Part shown: piece by piece, positions 14,673 to 22,499 of the stretch
How positions within the stretch are numbered: position 1 is the first letter of the stretch
Layout: each line of letters opens with the position of its first letter
Source of the DNA: JBJXFE01 sp046153875
GTDB lineage: Bacteria > Planctomycetota > Phycisphaerae > Phycisphaerales > UBA1924
Direction of reading: 5' to 3'
Assembly: GCA_046153875.1 (NCBI GenBank)
Contig: JBJXFE010000011.1
Location: 1-30,646 of the forward strand
Length of the DNA stretch: 30,646 bases
Notes under the pieces: generated by a model
Database searches by the model: none
Told to the model about the DNA's origin: nothing
The model's input: the letters and a program-made list of their open reading frames with translations, nothing else
Translations under genes and position numbers: made by a program

Positions 14673-15656
14673 TCAGCCGACGCTTGCGCCGTACCACTCG
14701 ATCGTCCGGCGCAGGCCTTCGTCGAAAGCGACTTTCGCCTTGAAGCCCAGGAGTTGTTGGGCGCGGGTCGTGTCGAGGCAGCGCCGCGGCTGGCCGTCGG
14801 GCTTCGTCGCGTCCCACTCGATCTTCCCGGTGAAGCCGGTGAGGCGCGCGATGAGCGTCACGAGGTCGCGGATGGTGATCTCCGTCCCGGTACCGAGGTT
14901 GACCGGATCGGGGTCGTCCATGCGTTCGGCCGCGCGGACGATGCCCTCGGCGCAGTCGTCCACGTAGAGGAACTCGCGCGAGGCCGAGCCCGTGCCCCAG
15001 CAGGTGATGCTCGGCGCCTTGGCCCGCTGGGCCTCGACGCACTTGCGGATCAGCGCGGGGATGACGTGGCTCGTCGTCGGGTCGAAGTTGTCGTGCGGGC
15101 CGTAGAGATTCACGGGGAGCACGTACGCGGAGCGCAGGCCGTATTGAGCCCGATACGCGCGGAGCATCTCCCCCGCGGCTTTCTTCGCCACGCCGTACGG
15201 GGCGTTGGTCTCCTCGGGGTATCCGTTCCAGATGTCGGCCTCGTTGAACGGGACGGGTGTGAACTTCGGGTAGGAACAGATGGTGCCGACCTGGACGAAC
15301 TTGCCCACGACGGTGCCGGGCGAGCCGCGCTGGGGCAGGCCGTCGAGGCGAGCGTGCTCGATCAGGTTCATCGCCATCGCCATGTTGGCGAAGAAGTAGC
15401 GGCCGGGGTTGAGGCGGTTGGCGCCGATCCCCCCCACTTCCGCGGCCAGGTGGATCACGAGGTCCACCTTGCGGCCCGGGAAGGCCTCGCGATAGAGGCG
15501 GGCGCAATCGGCCTCGCGGGTCAGGTCGAAGTCGCGCCGGCGGGGCACGAAGACGTTGGCGTCCGGCACGCCGCGCTCGGTGAGCAGGCGGCGGACCTGG
15601 CGGCCGAGAAACCCGGCTCCGCCGGTGACGATGATTCGGGCCGAGGGCCAGTCCAT
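14673..15656 (-). CDS. fcl: GDP-L-fucose synthase
   Basis: 327 residues from ATG 15656 (a GTG at 15671 is also possible). It is a short-chain dehydrogenase of the extended type: NADP motif VTGGAGFLGRQV, then HLAAEVGGIGANR, catalytic Tyr-Lys in YGVAKKAAGEM, and NLYGPHDNFDP, which matches GDP-4-keto-6-deoxymannose 3,5-epimerase/4-reductase. It makes GDP-L-fucose for surface polysaccharides from the product of GDP-mannose dehydratase (gmd), which is not adjacent. A TACGCT -10 box 6 nt before ATG 15656 supports that start and a leaderless mRNA. The gene diverges from the S9 peptidase. Confidence 0.93.
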   Translation of the reverse strand: MDWPSARIIVTGGAGFLGRQVRRLLTERGVPDANVFVPRRRDFDLTREADCARLYREAFPGRKVDLVIHLAAEVGGIGANRLNPGRYFFANMAMAMNLIEHARLDGLPQRGSPGTVVGKFVQVGTICSYPKFTPVPFNEADIWNGYPEETNAPYGVAKKAAGEMLRAYRAQYGLRSAYVLPVNLYGPHDNFDPTTSHVIPALIRKCVEAQRAKAPSITCWGTGSASREFLYVDDCAEGIVRAAERMDDPDPVNLGTGTEITIRDLVTLIARLTGFTGKIEWDATKPDGQPRRCLDTTRAQQLLGFKAKVAFDEGLRRTIEWYGASVG

Positions 15657-15662
15657 GGGCCA

Positions 15663-15668
15663 AGCGTA
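15663..15668 (-). promoter_or_regulatory. -10 box close to the fcl start
   Basis: TACGCT on the minus strand ends 6 nt before ATG 15656. Initiation about 7 nt downstream would start the mRNA at the start codon. No good -35 box is visible. Confidence 0.35.
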
Positions 15669-15750
15669 CACGCCGCCCGGTGCTCGGGGACTATCCTTGT
15701 CCCGGCCGGAGGGGACCCGCGGTTGAGCTCATCCCGGCCGGGAGATCACC

Positions 15751-17700
15751 ATGTTCAGGCAGTCGGCGTGCGTCCTCGCGGCGGTCATCGTGCCGGTTTC
15801 GCTGGTCCCCCACGCCGCGGCCCGGCAGGGCGTGCCGCGGTACACGGCGCGGCAGTTCTACGCCACGACGGCGATCGGGGCCCCGAACCTCGACGGTTTC
15901 GCCTTTTCTCCCGACGAGTCGAGCATCCTGTTCGGCAGCGACGCGAGCGGGTGCTTCAACGTCTACACGGTCCCGGTCGCGGGCGGGAAGCCGGCCGCGC
16001 TCACCGACTCGAAGGCCGACAGCCGCTTCGCCGTGAGCTTCTTCCCCCGCGACGGGCGGGTGCTGTTCAGCGGCGACACGGGCGGTAATGAACTCACCCA
16101 CGTCTATGTCCGCGAGGCCGACGGATCGGTCCGCGACCTGACGCCGGGGGAGAACCTCAAGGCCGAGTTCGGCTCGTGGTCCGCCGACGGCAAGCACTTC
16201 TTCGTGCTCTCGAACGAGCGCGACCCGCGGTCGTTCGACCTGTACCGCTACGCGGCCGACGGCTACGCGCGCGACATGGCCTGCCAGAACCCCGGCGGCC
16301 TGCTGATCAACGGCGTCAGCCCGGACGGGCGCTGGGTCGCGCTCACGAAGGAGCGGACGAACTCCGACAGCGACCTCTACCTCTACGACACGACGGCGTC
16401 GAAGCAGGACCCCATTCTCATCACGCCGCGGCACGGCGTAAAGGAGAACATCGCCCACGGGTTCGCGTGCTTCACGCCGGACAGCTCGGCGGTTTACTTC
16501 CAGACCAACGCGGGCACGGAGTTCGACCACCTGCGGTCGTTCCTCGTCGCGGGCGTAGACAAGCCCCTGCCCGGCGGGCAGAAGAATCACCAGGTCGTCG
16601 AGAAGGCCGACTGGGACATCATGTACTCCGCGTTCGCGCCGGGCGGGCAGTACCGCGTGACGGCCGTCAACGCCGACGCGCGGACCGAGCTCACGGTCCG
16701 CGACGCGAAGACCAACCAGACCGTCAAGCTCCCCACGCTCCCCTCGCTGGACATCACCGGCGTGCGGTTCAGCCCGAGCGGGAAGTTCATGGCGTTCTTC
16801 GCGAGCAGCGACACGTCGCCCGCGAACCTGTACGTCATGGACCTCAAGAGCGGCGAGTACAAGAAACTCACGAGCACGCTCAACCCGGAGATCAAGGAAA
16901 CACACCTCGTCACCTCGCAGGTTGTCCGCTACAAGAGCTTCGACGGGCTGGACATCCCCGCGACGCTCTACCGGCCCCAGGGCGCGAGCGCGGCGAACAA
17001 GGCCCCGGCCCTGGTCTGGGTCCACGGCGGTCCCGGCGGGCAGACCCGCGTCGGGTACAGCGCCCAGATCCAGTTCCTCGTGAACCACGGGTACGCGGTG
17101 CTCGGCGTGAACAACCGCGGTTCCAGCGGGTACGGCAAGACGTTCTTCCACCTCGACGACAAAAAGCACGGCGAGGACGACCTCCAGGACTGCATCCACG
17201 GGCGCAAATACCTGGCCAGCCTCGACTGGGTGGACGGGGCCCGCGTCGGGATCATCGGGGGGAGCTACGGCGGGTACATGACCGCGGCCGCGCTGACCCT
17301 GGAGCCCGATTCGTTCGAGGTCGGGATCGACATCTTCGGGCCGACGAACTGGGTGCGGACGCTCGAGAGCATCCCGGCGTGGTGGGCGGACTTCCGCGAC
17401 TCGCTGTACGCCGAGATGGGCGACCCGGCCACGGACAAGGAGCGCTTGCACCGCATCAGCCCGCTCTTTCACGCCAAGAACATCAAGAAGCCGCTGATGG
17501 TCATCCAGGGGGCCAACGACCCGCGCGTGCTCCAGCGCGAGAGCGACGAGATCGTGGCCGAGGCACGGAAGAACGGCGTGCCGGTCGAATACGTCGTCTT
17601 CCCCGACGAGGGGCACGGGTTCCTGCGCAAGGAGAACCGGATCGAGGCCGCGGAGAAGCAGCTCGTGTTCCTCGACAACTACCTGCGTGGGGCGAAGTAG
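15751..17700 (+). CDS. Secreted S9-family (prolyl oligopeptidase-like) serine peptidase
   Basis: 649 residues. A signal peptide (MFRQSACVLAAVIVPVSLVPHAAARQ) directs export. The N-terminal half (about 40-390) is a WD40-like beta-propeller (repeated FSPDES, WSADGKHF, VSPDGRWVAL, FSPSGKFMAF strands). The C-terminal alpha/beta-hydrolase holds the triad: Ser505 in GGSYGGYM, Asp590 in GANDPRV, His622 in DEGHGF. Such enzymes cleave short peptides, often releasing dipeptides or acylated residues. GGGAG lies 6 nt before the ATG. Length and motif spacing are normal for the family. It is probably periplasmic, where it would degrade peptides taken up or released by other proteases. Confidence 0.93.
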   Translation: MFRQSACVLAAVIVPVSLVPHAAARQGVPRYTARQFYATTAIGAPNLDGFAFSPDESSILFGSDASGCFNVYTVPVAGGKPAALTDSKADSRFAVSFFPRDGRVLFSGDTGGNELTHVYVREADGSVRDLTPGENLKAEFGSWSADGKHFFVLSNERDPRSFDLYRYAADGYARDMACQNPGGLLINGVSPDGRWVALTKERTNSDSDLYLYDTTASKQDPILITPRHGVKENIAHGFACFTPDSSAVYFQTNAGTEFDHLRSFLVAGVDKPLPGGQKNHQVVEKADWDIMYSAFAPGGQYRVTAVNADARTELTVRDAKTNQTVKLPTLPSLDITGVRFSPSGKFMAFFASSDTSPANLYVMDLKSGEYKKLTSTLNPEIKETHLVTSQVVRYKSFDGLDIPATLYRPQGASAANKAPALVWVHGGPGGQTRVGYSAQIQFLVNHGYAVLGVNNRGSSGYGKTFFHLDDKKHGEDDLQDCIHGRKYLASLDWVDGARVGIIGGSYGGYMTAAALTLEPDSFEVGIDIFGPTNWVRTLESIPAWWADFRDSLYAEMGDPATDKERLHRISPLFHAKNIKKPLMVIQGANDPRVLQRESDEIVAEARKNGVPVEYVVFPDEGHGFLRKENRIEAAEKQLVFLDNYLRGAK

Positions 17701-17734
17701 TACATGAAGTCAGCGTCGATCAAGAGTTTGGATG

Positions 17735-17763
17735 CCACGGCCCGGTGCTTCGCCGGGCCGTGG
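17735..17763. terminator. Hairpin between convergent genes
   Basis: A perfect 11-bp stem (CCACGGCCCGG and its complement) with a 7-nt loop lies 35 nt past the S9 peptidase stop and 28 nt before the end of the PIN-like gene. It has no U tract on either strand, so termination may be weak, but the position between convergent genes fits a shared terminator. Confidence 0.6.
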
Positions 17764-17790
17764 TATTGCGCGCCGACAACGAGAGCGAGC

Positions 17791-18114
17791 TCAGTTCCCC
17801 ACAATGGCCAGGGTCCTTGGTGTCATGGATTCCAGCGTCTTCAACACGAGCGGAACCAGCGGGCGGAGGTCGTCGAGTGTGTTGCTGGCGGCCCGCACCA
17901 CGATCACACGCACGGGCAGTTCCGTTGCGCTCTGTTCGTGACGGATCCCCGCGTCGATCGTCAGCACGGCGTCGAAGCCATGCTCGGCCGCCTTCGCCAG
18001 CAACGCGCCGTTGGCGAGACCTTTCCAACCGAGATGGGCGACGGTGAACGCCTCATGACCCGGCAGAAAATGCCGCAGATCGTGCGGGAGGTTCTCGTCC
18101 AAGAGCACCTTCAT
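17791..18114 (-). CDS. DUF5615 PIN-like toxin
   Basis: 107 residues starting MKVLLDENLPHDLRHFL, the typical DUF5615 opening with two acidic residues (D6, E7), then TVAHLGWKGLANGALLAKAA, and AVLTIDAGI with an acidic residue where PIN nucleases bind metal. DUF5615 proteins are the proposed toxin partner of DUF433 proteins and are thought to be RNases. It overlaps the upstream DUF433 gene by 4 bp (ATGA), as in toxin-antitoxin operons. The first PIN acidic position and the central one are present, so activity is plausible. Toxicity has not been shown for this protein. Confidence 0.85.
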   Translation of the reverse strand: MKVLLDENLPHDLRHFLPGHEAFTVAHLGWKGLANGALLAKAAEHGFDAVLTIDAGIRHEQSATELPVRVIVVRAASNTLDDLRPLVPLVLKTLESMTPRTLAIVGN

Positions 18115-18320
18115 CCCGCCGCCCGACGAGGCACCTCGCGCTTGGCAAGCTCCAGCACGGCGTCAACATGTTCCCGCGTCACGGTCGGGAACTGCGCGAG
18201 AAAGTAGCCGACTGTGTAGCCTCGGCTGAGGTAATCGAACAGCGAGGCCACCGGTACCCTGGTGCCGGAGAAGCAGGGCACGCCGCCGAGGATCGCAGGG
18301 TCTGACTTGATGGCCGACAT
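18111..18320 (-). CDS. DUF433 antitoxin-like protein
   Basis: 69 residues: SDPAILGGVPCFSGTRVPVASLFDYLSRGYTVGYFLAQFPTVTREHVDAVLELA. This is a full DUF433 domain: a strand followed by a winged helix-turn-helix-like fold with the conserved GGxPxxxGTRVPV segment. It is the likely antitoxin and autorepressor for the downstream PIN-like gene, with the ATGA overlap. A TACACT -10 box 6 nt upstream of the ATG suggests a leaderless mRNA. Confidence 0.88.
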   Translation of the reverse strand: MSAIKSDPAILGGVPCFSGTRVPVASLFDYLSRGYTVGYFLAQFPTVTREHVDAVLELAKREVPRRAAG

Positions 18321-18326
18321 GTCCAG

Positions 18327-18332
18327 AGTGTA
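18327..18332 (-). promoter_or_regulatory. -10 box close to the DUF433 start
   Basis: TACACT on the minus strand ends 6 nt before the ATG at 18320, and no ribosome binding site is visible between them. The -35 region is unclear. Confidence 0.45.
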
Positions 18333-18367
18333 TCAGCGCGGGCCGAACGGCATGGTGGCGAACCGAC

Positions 18368-20425
18368 TCAACCGTGCTCCGCCCGCTGCATCCACTCAAA
18401 CTCCAGCGGCTCGAGGTCCTCGGCGAGCCGCTTGCGCTCGTCGCCCAGGCGTGAGCAGGCCGCGGGGTCCTTCCAGACTTCCGGATCGTTGAACGCGGCG
18501 TCGATCGCACGGATCCGCGTCTCGATCTTCTCGATCTTCTGCTCGAGCTGCTCGGTCTTGAGCTTGCTCATCGGGCTCGCCGGGGATCGACCGGACGCCT
18601 GCGGCGCGGCCTGGGCCGTTCGCCGGCGTTCCTCGGCTTCACGCCGGCGCTTGGCCTCTTCCTCGGCCCGTCGCGCCTCGGCCTCGCGCTGCTTGCGCTT
18701 GTCGCGCCACATCGAGTACGAGCCGTGGAAGATCTCGGCCCCGCCGCGCCCGTCGAGCACGATCAGGTGTTCGCAGGTCGCGTCGATGAGGGCCCGGTCG
18801 TGGCTGATGAGCAGGAGCGCGCCGTCGTAGCCGTCGCCGTCCTCGTCGGGCGTGAGCGCCTCTTCGAGCCGTTCGCAGCTCGGGATGTCGAGGTGGTTCG
18901 TCGGCTCGTCGAGCACCAGCAGGTTCTTCGCGCTCGCCAGCAGCCCCGCGAGCACCGCCCGCGACCGCTCCCCGCCCGAGAGCGAACCCAGCGTCCGCTC
19001 CTGTTCGTCGCCGGAGAAGAGGAAGACACCGGCCAGGTTCCGCGACTGCTGCTCCGAGAAGAGCTTCCCGCCGCCGGCGCCGGCGCCGCCCGTGCCCGCG
19101 GTCTCCTTCGCCACCGTGCTCTGGATGTGCCGCCAGACCGTCGCGTCGTGGTCCAGGTGCTCGTGCGACTGGCGGTAGAACCCGGCCTTGACGTTCGAGC
19201 CGAGGCGCACGACCCCGGCGTCGGGCGTCCAGCCCGGGTCGTCGGCGGGCGGGCTGGTCGGGTCTACGGACTTGACAAGGCAGCGGACGAGCGTGGTTTT
19301 CCCGGCGCCGTTGGGACCGATGATCCCCCACCGCTCGCCGCGGGCGATCGAGACGTCCAGCCCGTGGAAGAGCACCTTGGTCGCCTCGCCCCCCTCCGGA
19401 TTGCGCTGCGCGTAGCTCTTAGCGAGCCCGCGGGCGGAGATCACGATGTCGCCGGTGCGCTCGGCACCGGGGAACTCGAAGCGGAGCGAGCCGAGCTCGG
19501 TCGGGCGCTCCAGCGTGCCGTCGCGTTTCTCACGGTCAAGGCGGGTCTCGCGCCCGCGGGCCTGCTTGGCCCGCTGCCCGGCCTTGTAGCGCCGGATGAA
19601 GGCCTCCTCCTGGCGGAACTTCGTCTGCTGGTTCTCGTACGCCCTCAGCATGGACGTGCGCCGCTCGGCCCGCAGCTCGCGGAATGCCGCGTAGTTGCCG
19701 GGGTAGTCGATGAGCCGCCCCTGCTCGGTCTCGACGATGCGCGTGACGACGGTGTCGAGCATCGAGCGGTCGTGGCTGATCATCAGCACAGCCCCGCGGT
19801 AGTCGCGGATGAGGAACGACTCGAGCCACTCGCGTCCGTCGATGTCGAGGTGGTTCGTCGGCTCGTCGAGCAGGAGCACGTCGGGTTGCTCGAGCAGCAG
19901 CCGGGCCAGCGCCAGCCGCCCGCGCTGCCCGCCTGAGAGGTCGCGGGTCTTGATGGTGAACTGCGCGTCCGTGAAACCCAGCCCGTGGAGCACCGCGTCG
20001 ATCTTGTGATCGATGGCGTAGCCGCCGGCGGCCTCGATGCGCCGCTCCAGCTCGGCCTGCTGCTTCATCAGACGGTCGAGCGCGTCGCCCCCGACCCCGG
20101 CCATGCGCTCGTAGAGCTCGTGCTGCTCGCCGTGGAGCCGGTGCAACTCGTCAAAGGCCCCCTCGGCCGCGTCGCGCAGCGTCTCATCCGGGTCGAGGGT
20201 CGGGTCCTGGCTCAGGTAGCCGACGCGGGAGCCGCGCTGGAGCGAGACCAGGCCCGAATCGGGCGTGAGCCGCCCGGCGAGGACCTTCAGGAGCGTGGTC
20301 TTGCCCGACCCGTTGCGCCCGACGACGCCGACGCGCTCGCCCGGCTCGATGCTGATCGAGCACCCGTCGAGGATGACGCGGTCGCCGAAGGCGTGGCGGA
20401 TGTTGGTGGCGGCGAGGACGGGCAT
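18368..20425 (-). CDS. uup: ABC-F family ATPase, Uup-like
   Basis: 685 residues from ATG 20425; upstream frame is open to 20707 but does not match the family. Two ABC domains: Walker A GRNGSGKTT, signature LSGGQRGRLALARLL and Walker B LLLDEPTNHLD in the first; GPNGAGKTT, LSGGERSRAVLAGLL and LLVLDEPTNHLD in the second. The interdomain linker (YENQQTKFRQEEAFIRRYK to REKRDG) is the ABC-F tRNA-contacting arm. A C-terminal charged linker and coiled coil (KLKTEQLEQKIEKIETRIRA) is the Uup-type domain that contacts nucleic acid or ribosome. There are no membrane segments. ABC-F proteins relieve stalled ribosomes or handle branched DNA (Uup). A TACAAT box 8 nt before the ATG suggests a nearly leaderless mRNA. 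Confidence 0.92.
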   Translation of the reverse strand: MPVLAATNIRHAFGDRVILDGCSISIEPGERVGVVGRNGSGKTTLLKVLAGRLTPDSGLVSLQRGSRVGYLSQDPTLDPDETLRDAAEGAFDELHRLHGEQHELYERMAGVGGDALDRLMKQQAELERRIEAAGGYAIDHKIDAVLHGLGFTDAQFTIKTRDLSGGQRGRLALARLLLEQPDVLLLDEPTNHLDIDGREWLESFLIRDYRGAVLMISHDRSMLDTVVTRIVETEQGRLIDYPGNYAAFRELRAERRTSMLRAYENQQTKFRQEEAFIRRYKAGQRAKQARGRETRLDREKRDGTLERPTELGSLRFEFPGAERTGDIVISARGLAKSYAQRNPEGGEATKVLFHGLDVSIARGERWGIIGPNGAGKTTLVRCLVKSVDPTSPPADDPGWTPDAGVVRLGSNVKAGFYRQSHEHLDHDATVWRHIQSTVAKETAGTGGAGAGGGKLFSEQQSRNLAGVFLFSGDEQERTLGSLSGGERSRAVLAGLLASAKNLLVLDEPTNHLDIPSCERLEEALTPDEDGDGYDGALLLISHDRALIDATCEHLIVLDGRGGAEIFHGSYSMWRDKRKQREAEARRAEEEAKRRREAEERRRTAQAAPQASGRSPASPMSKLKTEQLEQKIEKIETRIRAIDAAFNDPEVWKDPAACSRLGDERKRLAEDLEPLEFEWMQRAEHG

Positions 20426-20433
20426 GGGGGGTG

Positions 20434-20439
20434 ATTGTA
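20434..20439 (-). promoter_or_regulatory. -10 box close to the ABC-F start
   Basis: TACAAT on the minus strand ends 8 nt before ATG 20425. The intervening sequence is C-rich and has no ribosome binding site. Confidence 0.45.
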
Positions 20440-20472
20440 GAGGGCGCTGGGCGCGGTTCCGCGCATCGCCGC

Positions 20473-20500
20473 TTGATGCCCGATTGGAATCTGCTAGATG
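20473..20500 (+). promoter_or_regulatory. Promoter for the first zinc-ribbon membrane gene
   Basis: TTGATG (20473-20478), 16-nt spacer, TAGATG (20495-20500). Initiation near 20507 gives a leader of about 17 nt with GGGGGA just before the ATG. Confidence 0.5.
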
Positions 20501-20523
20501 CCGTGGGTCTGATCGGGGGAACC

Positions 20524-21441
20524 ATGGAGCCGCCCGCACAACCCGGTGCGAAGGTCTGCGTCCGCTGCGGGCGCGATTGCTCATCACGCCGGCGCGTGAA
20601 GGACTCCGCAGGTCGCTACCTCTGCGGGGAGTGCCTCGACCGCGAGCAACCCGGGCCGGGCGCTGCGGGTCCGCGCCCCGCCGCCGCGCCGACCTCAGTC
20701 GAGCCAATCCCCGCCGAGCCGGACATCATCCCCCTTGCCGCCGAGCCGTCGGGTGCGCGGGCCGGCGCTGCGTGCCCCAACTGCGGCACCGGTGTGCCCT
20801 CTGGCGCGGCCACCTGCGCGAGGTGCGGGTTCAATCGCAGGACCGGCAAGCCGCTCGGGGCGGACACGCCGACGGGCCACGCCGTGAAATGTGTGCAGTG
20901 CGGGTACAGCCTCGCCGGGCTCAAGACGCCCCGCTGTCCGGAGTGCGGCTCGCTGAACACTCCGGCGGAGCTGCGGCGTGCTGCGGCGGGCCGGGAAGCA
21001 CGCGACACGATCCGCAACGCGTACGTCAAGCCGCTCATCATGTTCGCGGTCGGGTTCGTGATCTCGGTGAGCGTGCTGGGCGCCACGGAGGGCGGCGTGT
21101 GGGCTGTGACGGCGTACCTCATCAAGTACGCCATCTATGTGCCGACGGGAGTGCTTGGGTTTTTTCTGTGCTGCCTGCTCTGGCTCGGGTTCGATGCCCC
21201 GATGCACCTGACGGCGCTGCGCCTGGCGGGGATCTACGCCGTCGCGGACGCCGTGGGCAGCGTCCTGATGTTCCTGCCCATCCCGTTCCTGCCCATGATC
21301 ATCGTGCTCTTCGTTTACGTCGGGCTGCTCGCGGACATGCTCGAGCTGGATCTGAACGATGCGATTCTGGTCGGCATCGTGACGTTTGTCATCCGGCTTG
21401 TCGGCATGATCGCGGTGGGTGCCTATCTGCTCGACGAGTGA
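20524..21441 (+). CDS. Zinc-ribbon membrane protein, copy 1
   Basis: 305 residues. The N-terminal half is soluble and Cys-rich: CVRCGRDC and CGEC near the start, CPNCG with CARCG in the middle, then KCVQCGYSLAGLKTPRCPECG, which is a common zinc-ribbon form in planctomycetes. The C-terminal half has at least four hydrophobic segments (PLIMFAVGFVISVSVLG, a long one around IYVPTGVLGFFLCCLLWL, one around VGSVLMFLPIPFL, and IRLVGMIAVGAYLLDE). The paralogue at 21521 has the same layout, so the two are a tandem duplication. The role is unknown; zinc ribbons on membrane proteins may mediate protein contacts. ATG 20524 is favoured by GGGGGA upstream and by the match with the paralogue's start. Confidence 0.75.
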   Translation: MEPPAQPGAKVCVRCGRDCSSRRRVKDSAGRYLCGECLDREQPGPGAAGPRPAAAPTSVEPIPAEPDIIPLAAEPSGARAGAACPNCGTGVPSGAATCARCGFNRRTGKPLGADTPTGHAVKCVQCGYSLAGLKTPRCPECGSLNTPAELRRAAAGREARDTIRNAYVKPLIMFAVGFVISVSVLGATEGGVWAVTAYLIKYAIYVPTGVLGFFLCCLLWLGFDAPMHLTALRLAGIYAVADAVGSVLMFLPIPFLPMIIVLFVYVGLLADMLELDLNDAILVGIVTFVIRLVGMIAVGAYLLDE

Positions 21442-21471
21442 GCCCGGCGCCCGCCCGGCTCATCTCATTGC

Positions 21472-21499
21472 TTGACCCCGCGACCGGTCATGTTACATT
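21472..21499 (+). promoter_or_regulatory. Promoter for the second zinc-ribbon membrane gene
   Basis: TTGACC (21472-21477), 16-nt spacer, TACATT (21494-21499). Initiation near 21506 gives a leader of about 15 nt containing GGGGGA. Confidence 0.7.
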
Positions 21500-21520
21500 G
21501 CGGGCACCGAGGGGGAACGC

Positions 21521-22462
21521 ATGACCGCGACGGCGCCATCGAAGGTCTGTGTCGCCTGCCACGAGGATTGCTCGACACGCCCGCGGACGAAGGACGCCGG
21601 CGGGCGGTACACATGCAAGGAGTGCTTCGATCGCGCGGCGTCTGCGAGGCTGGCCGCTGCGACGGCGCCGCTGAAGCCGTCGGAGCCCGCGGCGCGAGCG
21701 GCGTCACCCCCACCGGCGGCCACAGGGCAGGAGTTCATCTCGCTCGACGACGACCCGTTGCGGATCGTGTCGGCGGCGAACGCGCAGCCGCGGGCGTGCG
21801 TGAACTGCGCCATGATCCTGGGGCCTAACTCCATCATCTGCGCGCGGTGCGGGTACAACACCGAGACCGGCATGGTGCTCGGCACGTTCAAGAAGGCGGG
21901 CGCGGGAAAGAAGTGCGGGAAGTGCGGGTACGACCTGACCGGGCTCAAGTCCCCCAAATGCCCGGAGTGCGGGACGGTCAACAGGCCGCTCAGCAAGCAG
22001 GAGCAGTACCGCAAGGAGTCCCGCGAACTGGCCCGTCGGGAGTATCTCAGGCCTGTCATCCTGTTCGCGGTCGCGTTCGGGATCGTTCTCGCCTTGACGG
22101 CCGCGGTGGGCGGGCGCTTCAGCATCTCGGAGTACCTGCTCGTCTACGCGATCTCCGTGCCCGTCGGGATCGTGGTGTACCTGATGTGCTGCGCGCTGTG
22201 GATGGGGTCCGACGCGCCGTTGGGGCTGACGGCCCTGCGCCTTGCCGCGGTGTTCGCGCTCGGCGATATCGCGGTAGGCATGGTCGCGTTTGTCCCGCTG
22301 CTGTATCTGCAGATCGCGATGATCGTCGCCGTGTACGGCGTGCTCATCCACAAGCTGATGGACCTCGACCTTCAGGACGCCATGATCGTGGGGGTCGTGA
22401 CCTCGTTCACCCGATACGGCGTCTTCATGGCTATCGCCCAGGCGATGCAAGACGGGCGGTGA
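21521..22462 (+). CDS. Zinc-ribbon membrane protein, copy 2
   Basis: 313 residues, collinear with the protein at 20524. It begins with CVACHEDC and CKEC (second residue of the first ribbon changed to H-E-D), then CVNCAMILGP with CARCGYN, then KKCGKCGYDLTGLKSPKCPECG. The membrane half has matching segments (VILFAVAFGIVLALTAAVGG, a segment at ISVPVGIVVYLMCCALWMG, another around GMVAFVPLLYLQIAMIVAVYG). An Asp-rich loop MDLDLQDAM matches LELDLNDAI in copy 1, and such conservation in an otherwise drifting pair suggests a functional site. The ATG has GGGGGA upstream. The gene has its own promoter although it follows copy 1 closely. Confidence 0.75.
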   Translation: MTATAPSKVCVACHEDCSTRPRTKDAGGRYTCKECFDRAASARLAAATAPLKPSEPAARAASPPPAATGQEFISLDDDPLRIVSAANAQPRACVNCAMILGPNSIICARCGYNTETGMVLGTFKKAGAGKKCGKCGYDLTGLKSPKCPECGTVNRPLSKQEQYRKESRELARREYLRPVILFAVAFGIVLALTAAVGGRFSISEYLLVYAISVPVGIVVYLMCCALWMGSDAPLGLTALRLAAVFALGDIAVGMVAFVPLLYLQIAMIVAVYGVLIHKLMDLDLQDAMIVGVVTSFTRYGVFMAIAQAMQDGR

Positions 22463-22488
22463 TCGCCCCCGCGCCCGTTCTCCGCCCG

Positions 22489-22494
22489 TACCCT
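22489..22494 (+). promoter_or_regulatory. -10 box close to the beta-helix gene start
   Basis: TACCCT ends 5 nt before ATG 22500, with no ribosome binding site between. No -35 box is visible. It may mark a leaderless transcript, but the box is weak. Confidence 0.3.
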
Positions 22495-22499
22495 TCGGC

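Noticed and set aside
15691..17616. 641-codon open frame on the minus strand
   Set aside because: It lies antisense to the S9 peptidase, whose triad and signal peptide are clear. High GC makes the opposite frame open without homology.
18368..20707. Longer start of the ABC-F gene at 20707
   Set aside because: The extra 94 codons do not resemble the family, overlap the divergent zinc-ribbon gene, and a -10 box lies just before ATG 20425.
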